Made by a program: the position numbers and the translations under genes
In this document: positions 1-5,759 of the stretch, piece by piece
Position numbering within the stretch: position 1 is the first letter of the stretch
How the letters are laid out: each line of letters begins with the position of its first letter
The notes under the pieces: model-generated
Databases searched by the model: none
What the model was told of the DNA's origin: nothing
Seen by the model: the letters and a program-made list of their open reading frames with translations, nothing else
Assembly: GCA_050742155.1 (NCBI GenBank)
Contig: JBOGFC010000233.1
Span: 1 to 6,779 of the forward strand
Direction of reading: 5' to 3'
Length of the DNA: 6,779 nucleotides
DNA from: JBOGFC01 sp050742155
Lineage (GTDB): Bacteria; Actinomycetota; Acidimicrobiia; Spongiisociales; JALYHC01

Positions 1-89
1 TGGGCGTGGCGATCGCCCTGGTGGTGATCCTGGCGATCGCCCTGGTGGCGCTGGTGGCCGGAGTCATGACCCAGATGTCCGCCGGGTAG
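1..89 (+). CDS. C-terminal tail of a truncated upstream membrane protein
   Basis: Reading from base 3, an open frame runs to a TAG at 87-89 and gives 28 residues with no start in the window. About 21 of them are hydrophobic (Ala, Val, Leu, Ile), followed by a short polar end, MTQMSAG. This looks like a C-terminal membrane helix or tail anchor. It stops 23 nt before the molybdenum hydroxylase gene on the same strand, so the two are probably co-transcribed. Some CO dehydrogenase-type clusters carry a CoxG-like protein with a C-terminal membrane anchor, which would fit this position. That identity is only a guess, because no diagnostic domain is visible. Confidence 0.55.
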   Translation, partial: GVAIALVVILAIALVALVAGVMTQMSAG

Positions 90-112
90 GTCGGTTCCTA
101 GTATCGGCGGCC

Positions 113-2428
113 GTGGAGCAGCTTCCCAAGTTCATGGGAGGGCGGGTGCAGCGCCGGGAGGATCCGGCCCTGGTCCAAGGAGCCGGCACCTATCTGGACG
201 ACGTCCGGCCGGAGGGCGCCCTTCATCTGGCGGTGGTGCGCAGTCCGCTGGCCCATGCGCTGCTGGGCCAGATCGAGGCGGAGGAGGCCCGGCGGGCGCC
301 GGGGGTGCACCTGGTCCTCACCCCGCCCGACGTGGCCGATGTCAAGATGCCTCCCCGGCCCGACCCCGACAAGCGGATCCCCAGACGGTTTCCCCTGGTG
401 CAGGACCGGGTGCGGATGCCCGGCGACCCGGTGGCGGGGGTGGTGGCGGAGACGCCGGAGCAGGCTCGAGACGCCGCCGACCTCGTCTTCGTGGACTACC
501 AGCCGCTCCCGGTGGTGGGCGACCCGGAAGAGTCGCTCCAGGTTGACCCGCTCTACCCGGAGTACGGAGACAACCTGGCCTACCAGCGGTCGAAGGGAGA
601 CCGGGACGCCGTGGAGACCCCGGAGGGAGCCATCATCCTCGAAGGGACGGTCGATCACCCTCGGCTGGTCCCCAACCCGCTCGAGACCCGGGGCTGCGTG
701 GCGAGGTGGGAGGGCGACCGGCTCACCCTCCACCTCTCCAGCCAGGCACCTCACCTGATGGCCGAGGAGCTGGCCTGGGCCTTCGATCTTCCCTCCGACC
801 GGGTACGGGTCATCACCCCGTTCGTGGGAGGCGGGTTCGGCTGCAAGTTCGACCTGGCCGAGGAGGAGGTCCTGGCAGTGGTGGCCGCCCGCCGCCTGGG
901 CCGCCCCGTGAAGTGGATGGAGACGCGCCAAGAGCATTTCCTGGCCATTGGCCACGGCCGCGCCCAGCGCCACCACTACCGGGTGGTGGCCGACCGTCAC
1001 GGCAAGGTGCTCGGCCTGTGGATCGACGCCATCGTGGACGTGGGAGCCCGCCGGCGATATCTCTCCGGCGCGCCGGTCACGCCCCGGATGGGAACGGGCA
1101 ACTACGACATCCCGCGGTACGCCTGGCGACAGCGAGGGGTCTTCACCAACCGGGCGCCCACGGGGATCTACCGGGGGGCCGGGCGGCCCGAGGCCACCCT
1201 GACCCTGGAGCGGATCATGGACCGGCTGGCCCGGGCGGCGGGGCTCGACCCGGCCGAGGTGCGACGTCGGAACTTCATCGGCCGGGAGCAGTTCCCCTAC
1301 GAGAGCGTGGCCGGCTATACGTACGACTCCGGGGACTACCTGGGGGCGCTCGACACGCTGCTCGAGGTGGCCGACTATCCAGGCCTGCGCCGGCGCCAGG
1401 AGGAGCTGCGGCGGGCGGGCCGCCATCTGGGGATCGGTCTGGCTGTCTACGTGGAAGTGTGCGGGTTCGAGTCCTGGGAGGCGGGGCGGGTCTGGGTACA
1501 GCGGGACGGGTCTGTGCGAGCTTCGGCGGGAACTCTCGACCAGGGGCAGGGGCATCGGACGTCCTTCGTGCAGGTGGTGGCCGGGGTACTCGGCTTGTCC
1601 CCGGAGCAGGTGGAGCTGGTGCAGGGAGACACCGCCACTTCGCCGTACGGATTCGGGACGTCGGGATCGCGCTCGGCCGCCCACGGAGGAAGCGCCGTGT
1701 ACGGGGCGGCCCGGAGGGTGGCGGACAAAGCAGTGCGGATCGCCGCCCATCTGTTGGAGGCCGCTCCGGACGATCTGGTGCTGGCCGACGGTCGCATCGA
1801 GGTCAGGGGCTCCCCGGGCATCGGAGTGAGCTGGCAGGAGGTGGTGGACGCCGCCCACGACGGCGACCTCCCGGACGGCGAGCAGCCCGGCCTGGACGAG
1901 CAGCACCGGTTCGAGTCGGGCGGGAGGATGTTTCCCTTCGGGGCCCACCTGGCGATGGTGGAGGTGGACCCCGACAGCGGCGTGGTGACCCTGGAGAGCA
2001 TCTGGGCGGTAGACGACTTCGGCCGGGTGATCAACCCCATGCTGGCCGACGGGCAGCGGCACGGTGGCCTGGCGCAAGGCATCGGCCAGGCCCTCTGGGA
2101 GGGGGTGGTCTACGACCAAGACGGCAACCTGGTCACCTCGACCCTGGTCGACTACCTGCTCCCGACCGCCGGCCAGCTCCCGATCTTCCAGCTGGAGAAC
2201 ACCGTCACACCGAGCCCGCACAACCCGCTCGGCGTGAAGGGGGTGGGGGAGGCCGGCACGATCGGCTCCACCGCGGCGGTGGTCAACGCGGTTGTCGACG
2301 CCCTGGCCCCGTTCGGCGTGGAGCATCTCGACGTCCCCCTTCGGCCCGAGAAGGTCTGGCGGGCCATGCACGGCGGCGCCTGCGAACATTGGGCAGAATT
2401 GAACCGCGGCGGTACAGCCAAGCCTTAG
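113..2428 (+). CDS. Molybdenum hydroxylase large subunit (xanthine dehydrogenase / form II CoxL-like family)
   Basis: A complete 771-residue molybdopterin-cytosine-dinucleotide-binding subunit. Enzymes of this family hydroxylate carbon centres with water at a Mo=O(S/OH) site and pass electrons through 2Fe-2S and FAD subunits. The N-terminal a/b-hammerhead domain covers about residues 17-135 (opening RREDPALVQGAGTYLDD, ending near DYQPLPVV). Two cofactor-binding domains follow, about 150-400 and 420-690. Visible motifs are VGGGFG (238-243), the active-site loop YRGAGR (353-358), DQGQGH (476-481) and the conserved catalytic Glu713 in GVKGVGEAGT (707-716). Form I CO dehydrogenases have Cys in that loop (AYxCSFR); here the position is Gly355, so the substrate is unknown and CO should not be assumed. 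The length is normal. The GTG start lacks a clear Shine-Dalgarno; ATG at 134 is an alternative but would cut into the conserved N terminus. Medium and small subunits are not in the window. Confidence 0.93.
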   Translation: MEQLPKFMGGRVQRREDPALVQGAGTYLDDVRPEGALHLAVVRSPLAHALLGQIEAEEARRAPGVHLVLTPPDVADVKMPPRPDPDKRIPRRFPLVQDRVRMPGDPVAGVVAETPEQARDAADLVFVDYQPLPVVGDPEESLQVDPLYPEYGDNLAYQRSKGDRDAVETPEGAIILEGTVDHPRLVPNPLETRGCVARWEGDRLTLHLSSQAPHLMAEELAWAFDLPSDRVRVITPFVGGGFGCKFDLAEEEVLAVVAARRLGRPVKWMETRQEHFLAIGHGRAQRHHYRVVADRHGKVLGLWIDAIVDVGARRRYLSGAPVTPRMGTGNYDIPRYAWRQRGVFTNRAPTGIYRGAGRPEATLTLERIMDRLARAAGLDPAEVRRRNFIGREQFPYESVAGYTYDSGDYLGALDTLLEVADYPGLRRRQEELRRAGRHLGIGLAVYVEVCGFESWEAGRVWVQRDGSVRASAGTLDQGQGHRTSFVQVVAGVLGLSPEQVELVQGDTATSPYGFGTSGSRSAAHGGSAVYGAARRVADKAVRIAAHLLEAAPDDLVLADGRIEVRGSPGIGVSWQEVVDAAHDGDLPDGEQPGLDEQHRFESGGRMFPFGAHLAMVEVDPDSGVVTLESIWAVDDFGRVINPMLADGQRHGGLAQGIGQALWEGVVYDQDGNLVTSTLVDYLLPTAGQLPIFQLENTVTPSPHNPLGVKGVGEAGTIGSTAAVVNAVVDALAPFGVEHLDVPLRPEKVWRAMHGGACEHWAELNRGGTAKP

Positions 2429-2497
2429 GTTCGCCGCCACCCTTCCCCTTCTTCGTGTCGTGCTGTACGTTTGTGCCTGGCGCGGCGTGGAGGCCTG

Positions 2498-3031
2498 ATG
2501 CTGGTAGCTGCGCTTCTCCTGGTGCTGGTCGGTGACTTCCCCTGCTTCCACGCGCCCATCGAGGGCACCGTCGGGGAGCGCTTCGCTCCGGAAGGCCGCT
2601 ATGCCGGTCACTGGGGGATGGACTGGCAGGCGCCGGCCGGGAGCCCGGTCCGGGCGGTGGCGCCGGGCACGGTCACCTTCGCCGGCCTGGTGGTGGGCAA
2701 CCGCACGGTCACCGTCCACCACGGCGGAGCGCTGCGCACCTCATACTCCTACCTCGAGTCGATGGCCGTCGCAGAGGGCCAGCGGGTCGGCGCCGGGCAG
2801 TTGCTGGGGCGGAGCGGCCTGGCCCACGGCCGCCCGGGCTTGCACCTCTCGCTGCGGCTGGGAGACCGCTACCTGGATCCCGCACTCCTCCTCGGGTGCC
2901 GGGCGTCGGTCCCGGCCGGGGCGGTTCGCCTCAGCTCGGTCTGGGAGCCCGCCTATCCTTCCGGCCGTGCGACGGGGCATCCTGGGCGGGACCTTCGACC
3001 CACCTCACCTCGCCCACCTGGTGGCCGCTGA
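2498..3031 (+). CDS. Exported M23 / LytM-fold protein with degenerate active site
   Basis: 177 residues. The ATG at 2498 follows GGAGG (2489-2493) by 4 nt; a TTG at 2471 is open but less likely. A hydrophobic stretch at residues 1-12 (MLVAALLLVLVG) looks like a short signal peptide. The LytM/duplicated-hybrid beta fold spans about 20-130: HWGMD (38-42) supplies the HxxxD zinc motif, then the PAGSPVRAVAPGTVTFAG and EGQRVGAGQLLGRSG strands. Two key residues are missing. The His of the usual YxHL is Tyr85 (SYSYL), and the second His of HxH, a zinc ligand, is Ser118 (LHLSLRLG; His116 is kept). The protein is therefore probably not a working endopeptidase; a structural or regulatory LytM role, as for EnvC/NlpD-type domains, is an inference. 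The 40-odd C-terminal residues are Pro/Arg/Gly-rich, and the last 65 nt overlap nadD in another frame. Confidence 0.8.
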   Translation: MLVAALLLVLVGDFPCFHAPIEGTVGERFAPEGRYAGHWGMDWQAPAGSPVRAVAPGTVTFAGLVVGNRTVTVHHGGALRTSYSYLESMAVAEGQRVGAGQLLGRSGLAHGRPGLHLSLRLGDRYLDPALLLGCRASVPAGAVRLSSVWEPAYPSGRATGHPGRDLRPTSPRPPGGR

Positions 3032-3545
3032 GACGGCCTATCGGCAACTGGGCCTCGACGTGGTGACCTTCCTGCCGGCCGGGTCGCCCTGGCAGAAGGC
3101 CGGCCATCCGGTGAGCGAGCCGGAGCACCGCTGGGAGATGACCCGGCTGGCCATAGAGGGCGCGGAGTACTTCGCCGCCGACCCCCGGGAGCTGCGCCGG
3201 GACGGGCCCACCTACACCATCGACACCCTGGCCACCTTTCCTCCCGGCGAGACCCTGCTGCTCATCCTGGGGCACGACGCGGCGGCCGGCCTGCCCACCT
3301 GGCATCGTGCCGAGGAGCTGGTGACGCAGGTGGAGATCGTGGTGGCCCCCCGCCCGGGGACAGGCCGGGAGGAGGTGGATCGCGCTGTTGGCCGAGCAGT
3401 GCAGTGGCTGGCGATGCCCGCCCTCGAGATCAGCGGCACCATGATCCGGCAGCGGCTGGCTGCCCGGGAGAGCGTGCGGTTCCTGGTGCCCGACCGCGTG
3501 TGGCACTACATCGTCGAGCACGAGCTGTATGGCCCGGCGATCTAG
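2967..3545 (+). CDS. nadD: Nicotinate-nucleotide adenylyltransferase
   Basis: 192 residues, the usual size for NadD. It transfers AMP from ATP to nicotinate mononucleotide to form deamido-NAD in cytoplasmic NAD biosynthesis. The nucleotidyltransferase signature is GGTFDPPH (7-14) leading into HLAH (14-17), where the canonical HxGH has Ala16 instead of Gly. Other family marks are PAGSPWQK (37-44), RRDGPTYTIDTL (77-88), the LGHDAA substrate loop (101-106), LPTWHRAEEL, and the C-terminal nucleotide-binding ISGTMIR (155-161). The start is fixed at GTG 2967 because the family begins only a few residues before GGTFDP. There is no good Shine-Dalgarno, and the start lies inside the preceding M23-like gene. 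The 3' end overlaps the next gene by 17 nt, so translation within this operon is probably coupled. Position upstream of rsfS matches a widely conserved nadD-rsfS neighbourhood. Confidence 0.95.
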   Translation: MRRGILGGTFDPPHLAHLVAAETAYRQLGLDVVTFLPAGSPWQKAGHPVSEPEHRWEMTRLAIEGAEYFAADPRELRRDGPTYTIDTLATFPPGETLLLILGHDAAAGLPTWHRAEELVTQVEIVVAPRPGTGREEVDRAVGRAVQWLAMPALEISGTMIRQRLAARESVRFLVPDRVWHYIVEHELYGPAI

Positions 3546-4794
3546 GCACCGCCGCCTCAAGAGGACCCGGGGGTTCCGGTTCTTCGACGGGCGAGGGCGG
3601 CGCCGCCAGACCCGGGACCCCGAGGCCGGGCCGCCCAGCCCGGATGAGCTGGCCCGGGTGGCCGACCGGGCCGCCGGCGCCCGGGCGCGGCGGCGAGTGG
3701 TCGGATCACTGGTGGCGGCGGCGGTCATCGTGGCCGGGGCGGTGGCGGTGACGCTGATCGTGCTCCGGCCCGACGAGCCCGTCCCGGAGATCCCAGCTCC
3801 TGCCGAGGAGGGCGCCTCCCTGCTGGCTCTGGTGATCGACGGCTCGGGCCGGGCCACCTCCACCGCCCTGCTGGCGGTCCGTCCCGGCCGGCCTTCCTAC
3901 CTGGTGCTCTTCCCGCCCGCCCTGCTGGTGACCGTCCCCGGCTACGGGGACGCCCTCATCTCGCAGGCCACCGAGTTCGCAGGGCCGCAGCTGGCCTCGC
4001 TCACCGTCTCCAACCTGCTGGGCGTGCGGATCGACGACACGCTCGTCTTCCCCCCCGGTTCGCTGGTCGAAGCCGTGCAGCAACCCCTCATGGTCGAGCT
4101 GGAGGTCCCGCTGCTCGTGCGAGAGGAGGACGGCGAGCGTGTGGTGGCCGGCACCGGTTCCGGATCGAGGGACCCGGCCCTGCTCGAGACCCTGCTCACC
4201 GTGCAGGGGACCGGCGACCAGCTGCAATGGCTGCAGCGGCAGGGGGCCGTCTGGAAGTCGGTGGTGGAGGAGGCCGGCCAGAACCCGGAACTGGCCGAGC
4301 GGCTGGGCTCGCACGCCGGCGGGGCGCCCGCCCCAGCGGTGGAGGTGCTGGTGGCGCTGGGGCGCGATCTGGAGCTCCTGGTGACCGCCGTGCCCGTCTC
4401 CCGCATCGCGGTGGGAGGCGAGACGGAGCGGTACCAGCTCTCCGGGGATGAGGCTGCCGGCTTCGTGGAGGGCCGTTTCCAGTACCTGCGCCTGCGTCCC
4501 GAGCCCCGCCCCCGGGTGGAGGTGCTGAACGGCAACGGTCGGGTGGGCACCACCCAGGCGGTGGCCGAAGCCCTCGTCCGGCGGGGCTTCCGGGTGCTGA
4601 AGACCGACAACGCCGATCGCTTCGACTACGCCGAGACCCAGGTGATCGCCCAAGGAAGGGAGAACCAGGAGGAGGCCTTGGAGGCGCGGGAGGTGCTGGG
4701 GCGGGGGGAGGTGATCCTCGAGCTGAGACGCCCGAGCGGCGTCGTGGATCTCACTATCATCGTGGGCCAGGACATCCCATCCGAGGAGGGGTAG
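3529..4794 (+). CDS. Membrane-anchored LCP-like protein with C-terminal LytR_C domain
   Basis: 421 residues. A very basic cytoplasmic N terminus (1-56) is followed by one membrane helix (about 57-79), so the rest is outside the membrane. Residues ~95-190 follow the LytR-CpsA-Psr pattern (LLALVIDGSG, then the FPPALLVTVPGYG stretch, then TVSNLLGVRIDD), but the catalytic positions are lost. The usual PRD is P129-P130-A131, and the Asp before the DT-type Thr is Ser111. Transfer of glycopolymers to peptidoglycan, the normal LCP reaction, is therefore unlikely. The last ~90 residues (328-415) are a clear LytR_C domain starting RVEVLNGNGRVG and ending DLTIIVGQDI. ATG 3529 overlaps nadD by 17 nt; rsfS follows after 4 nt. 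LytR/LCP-type genes between nadD and rsfS are known in actinobacteria. The likely role is envelope-associated and non-catalytic (inference). Confidence 0.82.
   Translation: MARRSRHRRLKRTRGFRFFDGRGRRRQTRDPEAGPPSPDELARVADRAAGARARRRVVGSLVAAAVIVAGAVAVTLIVLRPDEPVPEIPAPAEEGASLLALVIDGSGRATSTALLAVRPGRPSYLVLFPPALLVTVPGYGDALISQATEFAGPQLASLTVSNLLGVRIDDTLVFPPGSLVEAVQQPLMVELEVPLLVREEDGERVVAGTGSGSRDPALLETLLTVQGTGDQLQWLQRQGAVWKSVVEEAGQNPELAERLGSHAGGAPAPAVEVLVALGRDLELLVTAVPVSRIAVGGETERYQLSGDEAAGFVEGRFQYLRLRPEPRPRVEVLNGNGRVGTTQAVAEALVRRGFRVLKTDNADRFDYAETQVIAQGRENQEEALEAREVLGRGEVILELRRPSGVVDLTIIVGQDIPSEEG
4783..4791 (+). promoter_or_regulatory. Strong Shine-Dalgarno deciding the rsfS start
   Basis: The sequence GAGGAGGGG lies inside the last codons of the LytR_C gene. 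Its GGAGG core (4785-4789) ends 9 nt before CTG 4799. This is a well-placed ribosome binding site for a CTG start of rsfS and is poorly placed (39 nt away) for the next in-frame candidate, GTG 4829. Confidence 0.55.
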
Positions 4795-4798
4795 AGCG

Positions 4799-5164
4799 CT
4801 GGATCACGACACGCAGGCCGCCGCCGAGGTGGCCGCCACGGCCATCGAAGACAAGCAGGGCCGCAACGTCACCCTCCTCGACGTGTCCAACCTCCTCGGC
4901 ATCACCGACGTGTTCGTGATCGGGTCGGGAACCTCCCATCGCCAGGTGCGCACGCTCGCCCAGGAGGTGGAGGGGCGCCTCTCGGCCCACGGGCGGGAGC
5001 CGCTCCATCGGGAAGGCGTCGAGCACGCCCGGTGGGTGCTTCTCGACTACGGGGATGTGGTGGTCCATCTCTTCGACGACGAGACACGGGCCTACTACGA
5101 CCTGGAGCGGCTGTGGGGCGATGCCCCCCGTCTGGAGTGGGTGCCGATCGCCTCGGAGGCCTGA
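4799..5164 (+). CDS. rsfS: Ribosomal silencing factor RsfS (Iojap family)
   Basis: 121 residues from CTG, or 111 from GTG 4829. RsfS binds uL14 (RplN) on the 50S subunit and blocks joining to 30S, lowering translation during starvation. Family motifs are all present: DVSNLLGITDVFVIGSGTS (28-46), HRQVRTLAQEVE (47-58), LHREGVEHARWVLLDYGD (69-86), VVVHLF (87-92) and the end AYYDLERLWGDAP (98-110). The CTG start is chosen because it has a GGAGG at 9 nt, and because starting at GTG 4829 would remove the first part of helix 1 that homologues such as the 105-residue E. coli protein retain. No in-frame ATG or TTG was found near it. The gene starts 4 nt after the preceding stop, so it is co-transcribed with nadD. 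Identity is near certain; the start is moderately certain. Confidence 0.95.
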   Translation: MDHDTQAAAEVAATAIEDKQGRNVTLLDVSNLLGITDVFVIGSGTSHRQVRTLAQEVEGRLSAHGREPLHREGVEHARWVLLDYGDVVVHLFDDETRAYYDLERLWGDAPRLEWVPIASEA

Positions 5165-5200
5165 CTTTCCCTCCCTGATTGGGGACGCAGGGTACGGTGA

Positions 5201-5223
5201 CTCCCTCCCCGCAGGGGAGGGGG
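5201..5223 (+). terminator. GC-rich hairpin between rsfS and tRNA-Ala
   Basis: CTCCCTCCCC (5201-5210), a GCA loop (5211-5213) and a G/A-rich right arm (5214-5223) form a 10-bp stem with one G-T pair. It begins 36 nt after the rsfS stop and ends 21 nt before the tRNA. No T-tract follows, so it is not a textbook intrinsic terminator. It could end or attenuate the nadD-rsfS transcript, protect its 3' end, or sit in the tRNA promoter. Confidence 0.4.
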
Positions 5224-5226
5224 TAC

Positions 5227-5232
5227 TACAAT
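5227..5232 (+). promoter_or_regulatory. -10-like box of the tRNA-Ala gene
   Basis: TACAAT matches a sigma-70 -10 element at five of six positions and lies 12 nt upstream of the tRNA, so transcription would begin just before the mature 5' end. No recognisable -35 lies 16-18 nt upstream, because that position falls inside the GC-rich hairpin. The call rests on the -10 and the position only. Confidence 0.35.
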
Positions 5233-5244
5233 CCATCGCCCCAC

Positions 5245-5318
5245 GGGGCTGTAGCTCAGCTCGGCAGAGCGCCTGCATGGCATGCAGGAAGTCACGGGTT
5301 CAAATCCCGTCAGCTCCA
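5245..5318 (+). tRNA. tRNA-Ala (anticodon GGC)
   Basis: A complete cloverleaf. The acceptor arm is GGGGCTG (5245-5251) with CAGCTCC (5311-5317), the D stem GCTC/GAGC, the anticodon stem CCTGC/GCAGG with loop ATGGCAT (5277-5283), a 5-nt variable loop, and the T stem ACGGG/CCCGT with loop TTCAAAT. The anticodon GGC (5279-5281) reads GCC, the favoured alanine codon of this GC-rich genome. The third acceptor pair is G-U, the alanine identity element, and the discriminator base is A5318, which supports the assignment. CCA is not encoded (the next bases are CAG), so the end must be added enzymatically. Confidence 0.97.
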
Positions 5319-5432
5319 CAGCGAACCGGTCCTTCGACGCGTGAGCGTTTGATTCCGCTCATGGCCCTTGACCCGTACGACCACTCAAGCTGAGGGGCTG
5401 CAGACGAGGTGAGACGGTACCCGGCGCAGGCG
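5319..5432. other. Short intergenic stretch after the tRNA
   Basis: No credible gene. A weak inverted repeat TGAGCG...CGCTCA (5342-5347 and 5356-5361, 8-nt loop) lies 24 nt after the tRNA and could be a poor terminator, but no T-run follows. The tRNA 3' sequence is not repeated here or elsewhere in the window. Confidence 0.4.
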
Positions 5433-5447
5433 CTACGCGCCTGGCGC
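5424..5447 (-). terminator. Hairpin spanning the stop codon of the GYD gene
   Basis: GCGCAGGCGC (5424-5433), loop TAC, then GCGCCT (5437-5442) and, after one bulged G, GCGC (5444-5447). The stem is about 10 bp and includes the TAG stop (5433-5435, read on the minus strand). No T-tract follows on the minus strand. It may mark the 3' end of the transcript, but termination is not shown. Confidence 0.3.
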
Positions 5448-5759
5448 TCGGTATCGGATGTCTCCGGCCTTTTGTAGGGCGTCCATCGTTTCCTCGACGG
5501 TCAGGAGGACCGTCGTTTCGAACGAGCTAAGGGCACCGCCGCCAGTAATCGCCAGGGCAACCGCGGCCATGGACACGTTGTCGGGGGCCTCCCAAAGGCT
5601 GTAGCCGTCGTGTGTGCCGAACGCGTACCAGAACCCGTGGAGTTTCCCTCCGACCGACTCGATATACGACTGAGCGGCCTTTCGGCGGTCCTCTGGGTTG
5701 CCGATCAGCCTGGCCCAGGTCTCCGGCGTGTAGCTGAATCTCGACAGGTAGAGCGGCAT
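5433..5759 (-). CDS. GYD-domain protein
   Basis: 108 residues, about the normal size for this family of small single-domain, ferredoxin-like proteins (Pfam GYD). Their biochemical function is not established. The family pattern covers nearly the whole protein: an N-terminal strand MPLYLSRFSYTPE (1-13), a helix containing EDRRKAAQSYIESVGGKL (23-40), the strand FWYAFGTHDGYSLWEAPD (43-60) that corresponds to the GxYD-type core, and an Ala-rich helix followed by TTVLLTVEE. The ATG is supported by GGGAGGAGG just upstream (4 or 7 nt spacing, depending on which GGAGG is used). The gene uses codons such as CTA and CAA that are rare in the genes to its left, hinting at a different history. It points towards the tRNA and has its own leader, so it is likely monocistronic. 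Confidence 0.85.
   Translation of the reverse strand: MPLYLSRFSYTPETWARLIGNPEDRRKAAQSYIESVGGKLHGFWYAFGTHDGYSLWEAPDNVSMAAVALAITGGGALSSFETTVLLTVEETMDALQKAGDIRYRAPGA

Noticed and set aside
113..2428. Annotation as aerobic carbon monoxide dehydrogenase CoxL.
   Set aside because: The Cys-containing AYxCSFR loop required in form I enzymes is absent; the loop is YRGAGR.
706..2535. A 609-residue plus-strand open frame in another phase.
   Set aside because: Its composition is Gly/Arg/Pro/Ala low-complexity and it lies inside the hydroxylase gene.
98..2722. An 874-residue open frame on the minus strand opposite the hydroxylase and part of the M23-like gene.
   Set aside because: It is rich in Arg, His, Gly and Pro with no family motifs, and mirrors a strongly supported gene. 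Very GC-rich codons on one strand leave few stops on the other.
2931..4653. Long minus-strand open frames opposite nadD and the LytR_C gene.
   Set aside because: They are antisense shadows with His/Gly/Arg-rich, motif-free translations, while the plus-strand genes are firmly identified.
5245..5318. tRNA with a UGC anticodon, because of the TGC and TGCAT runs near the anticodon arm.
   Set aside because: Folding places the 7-nt loop as ATGGCAT with GGC at the anticodon positions.
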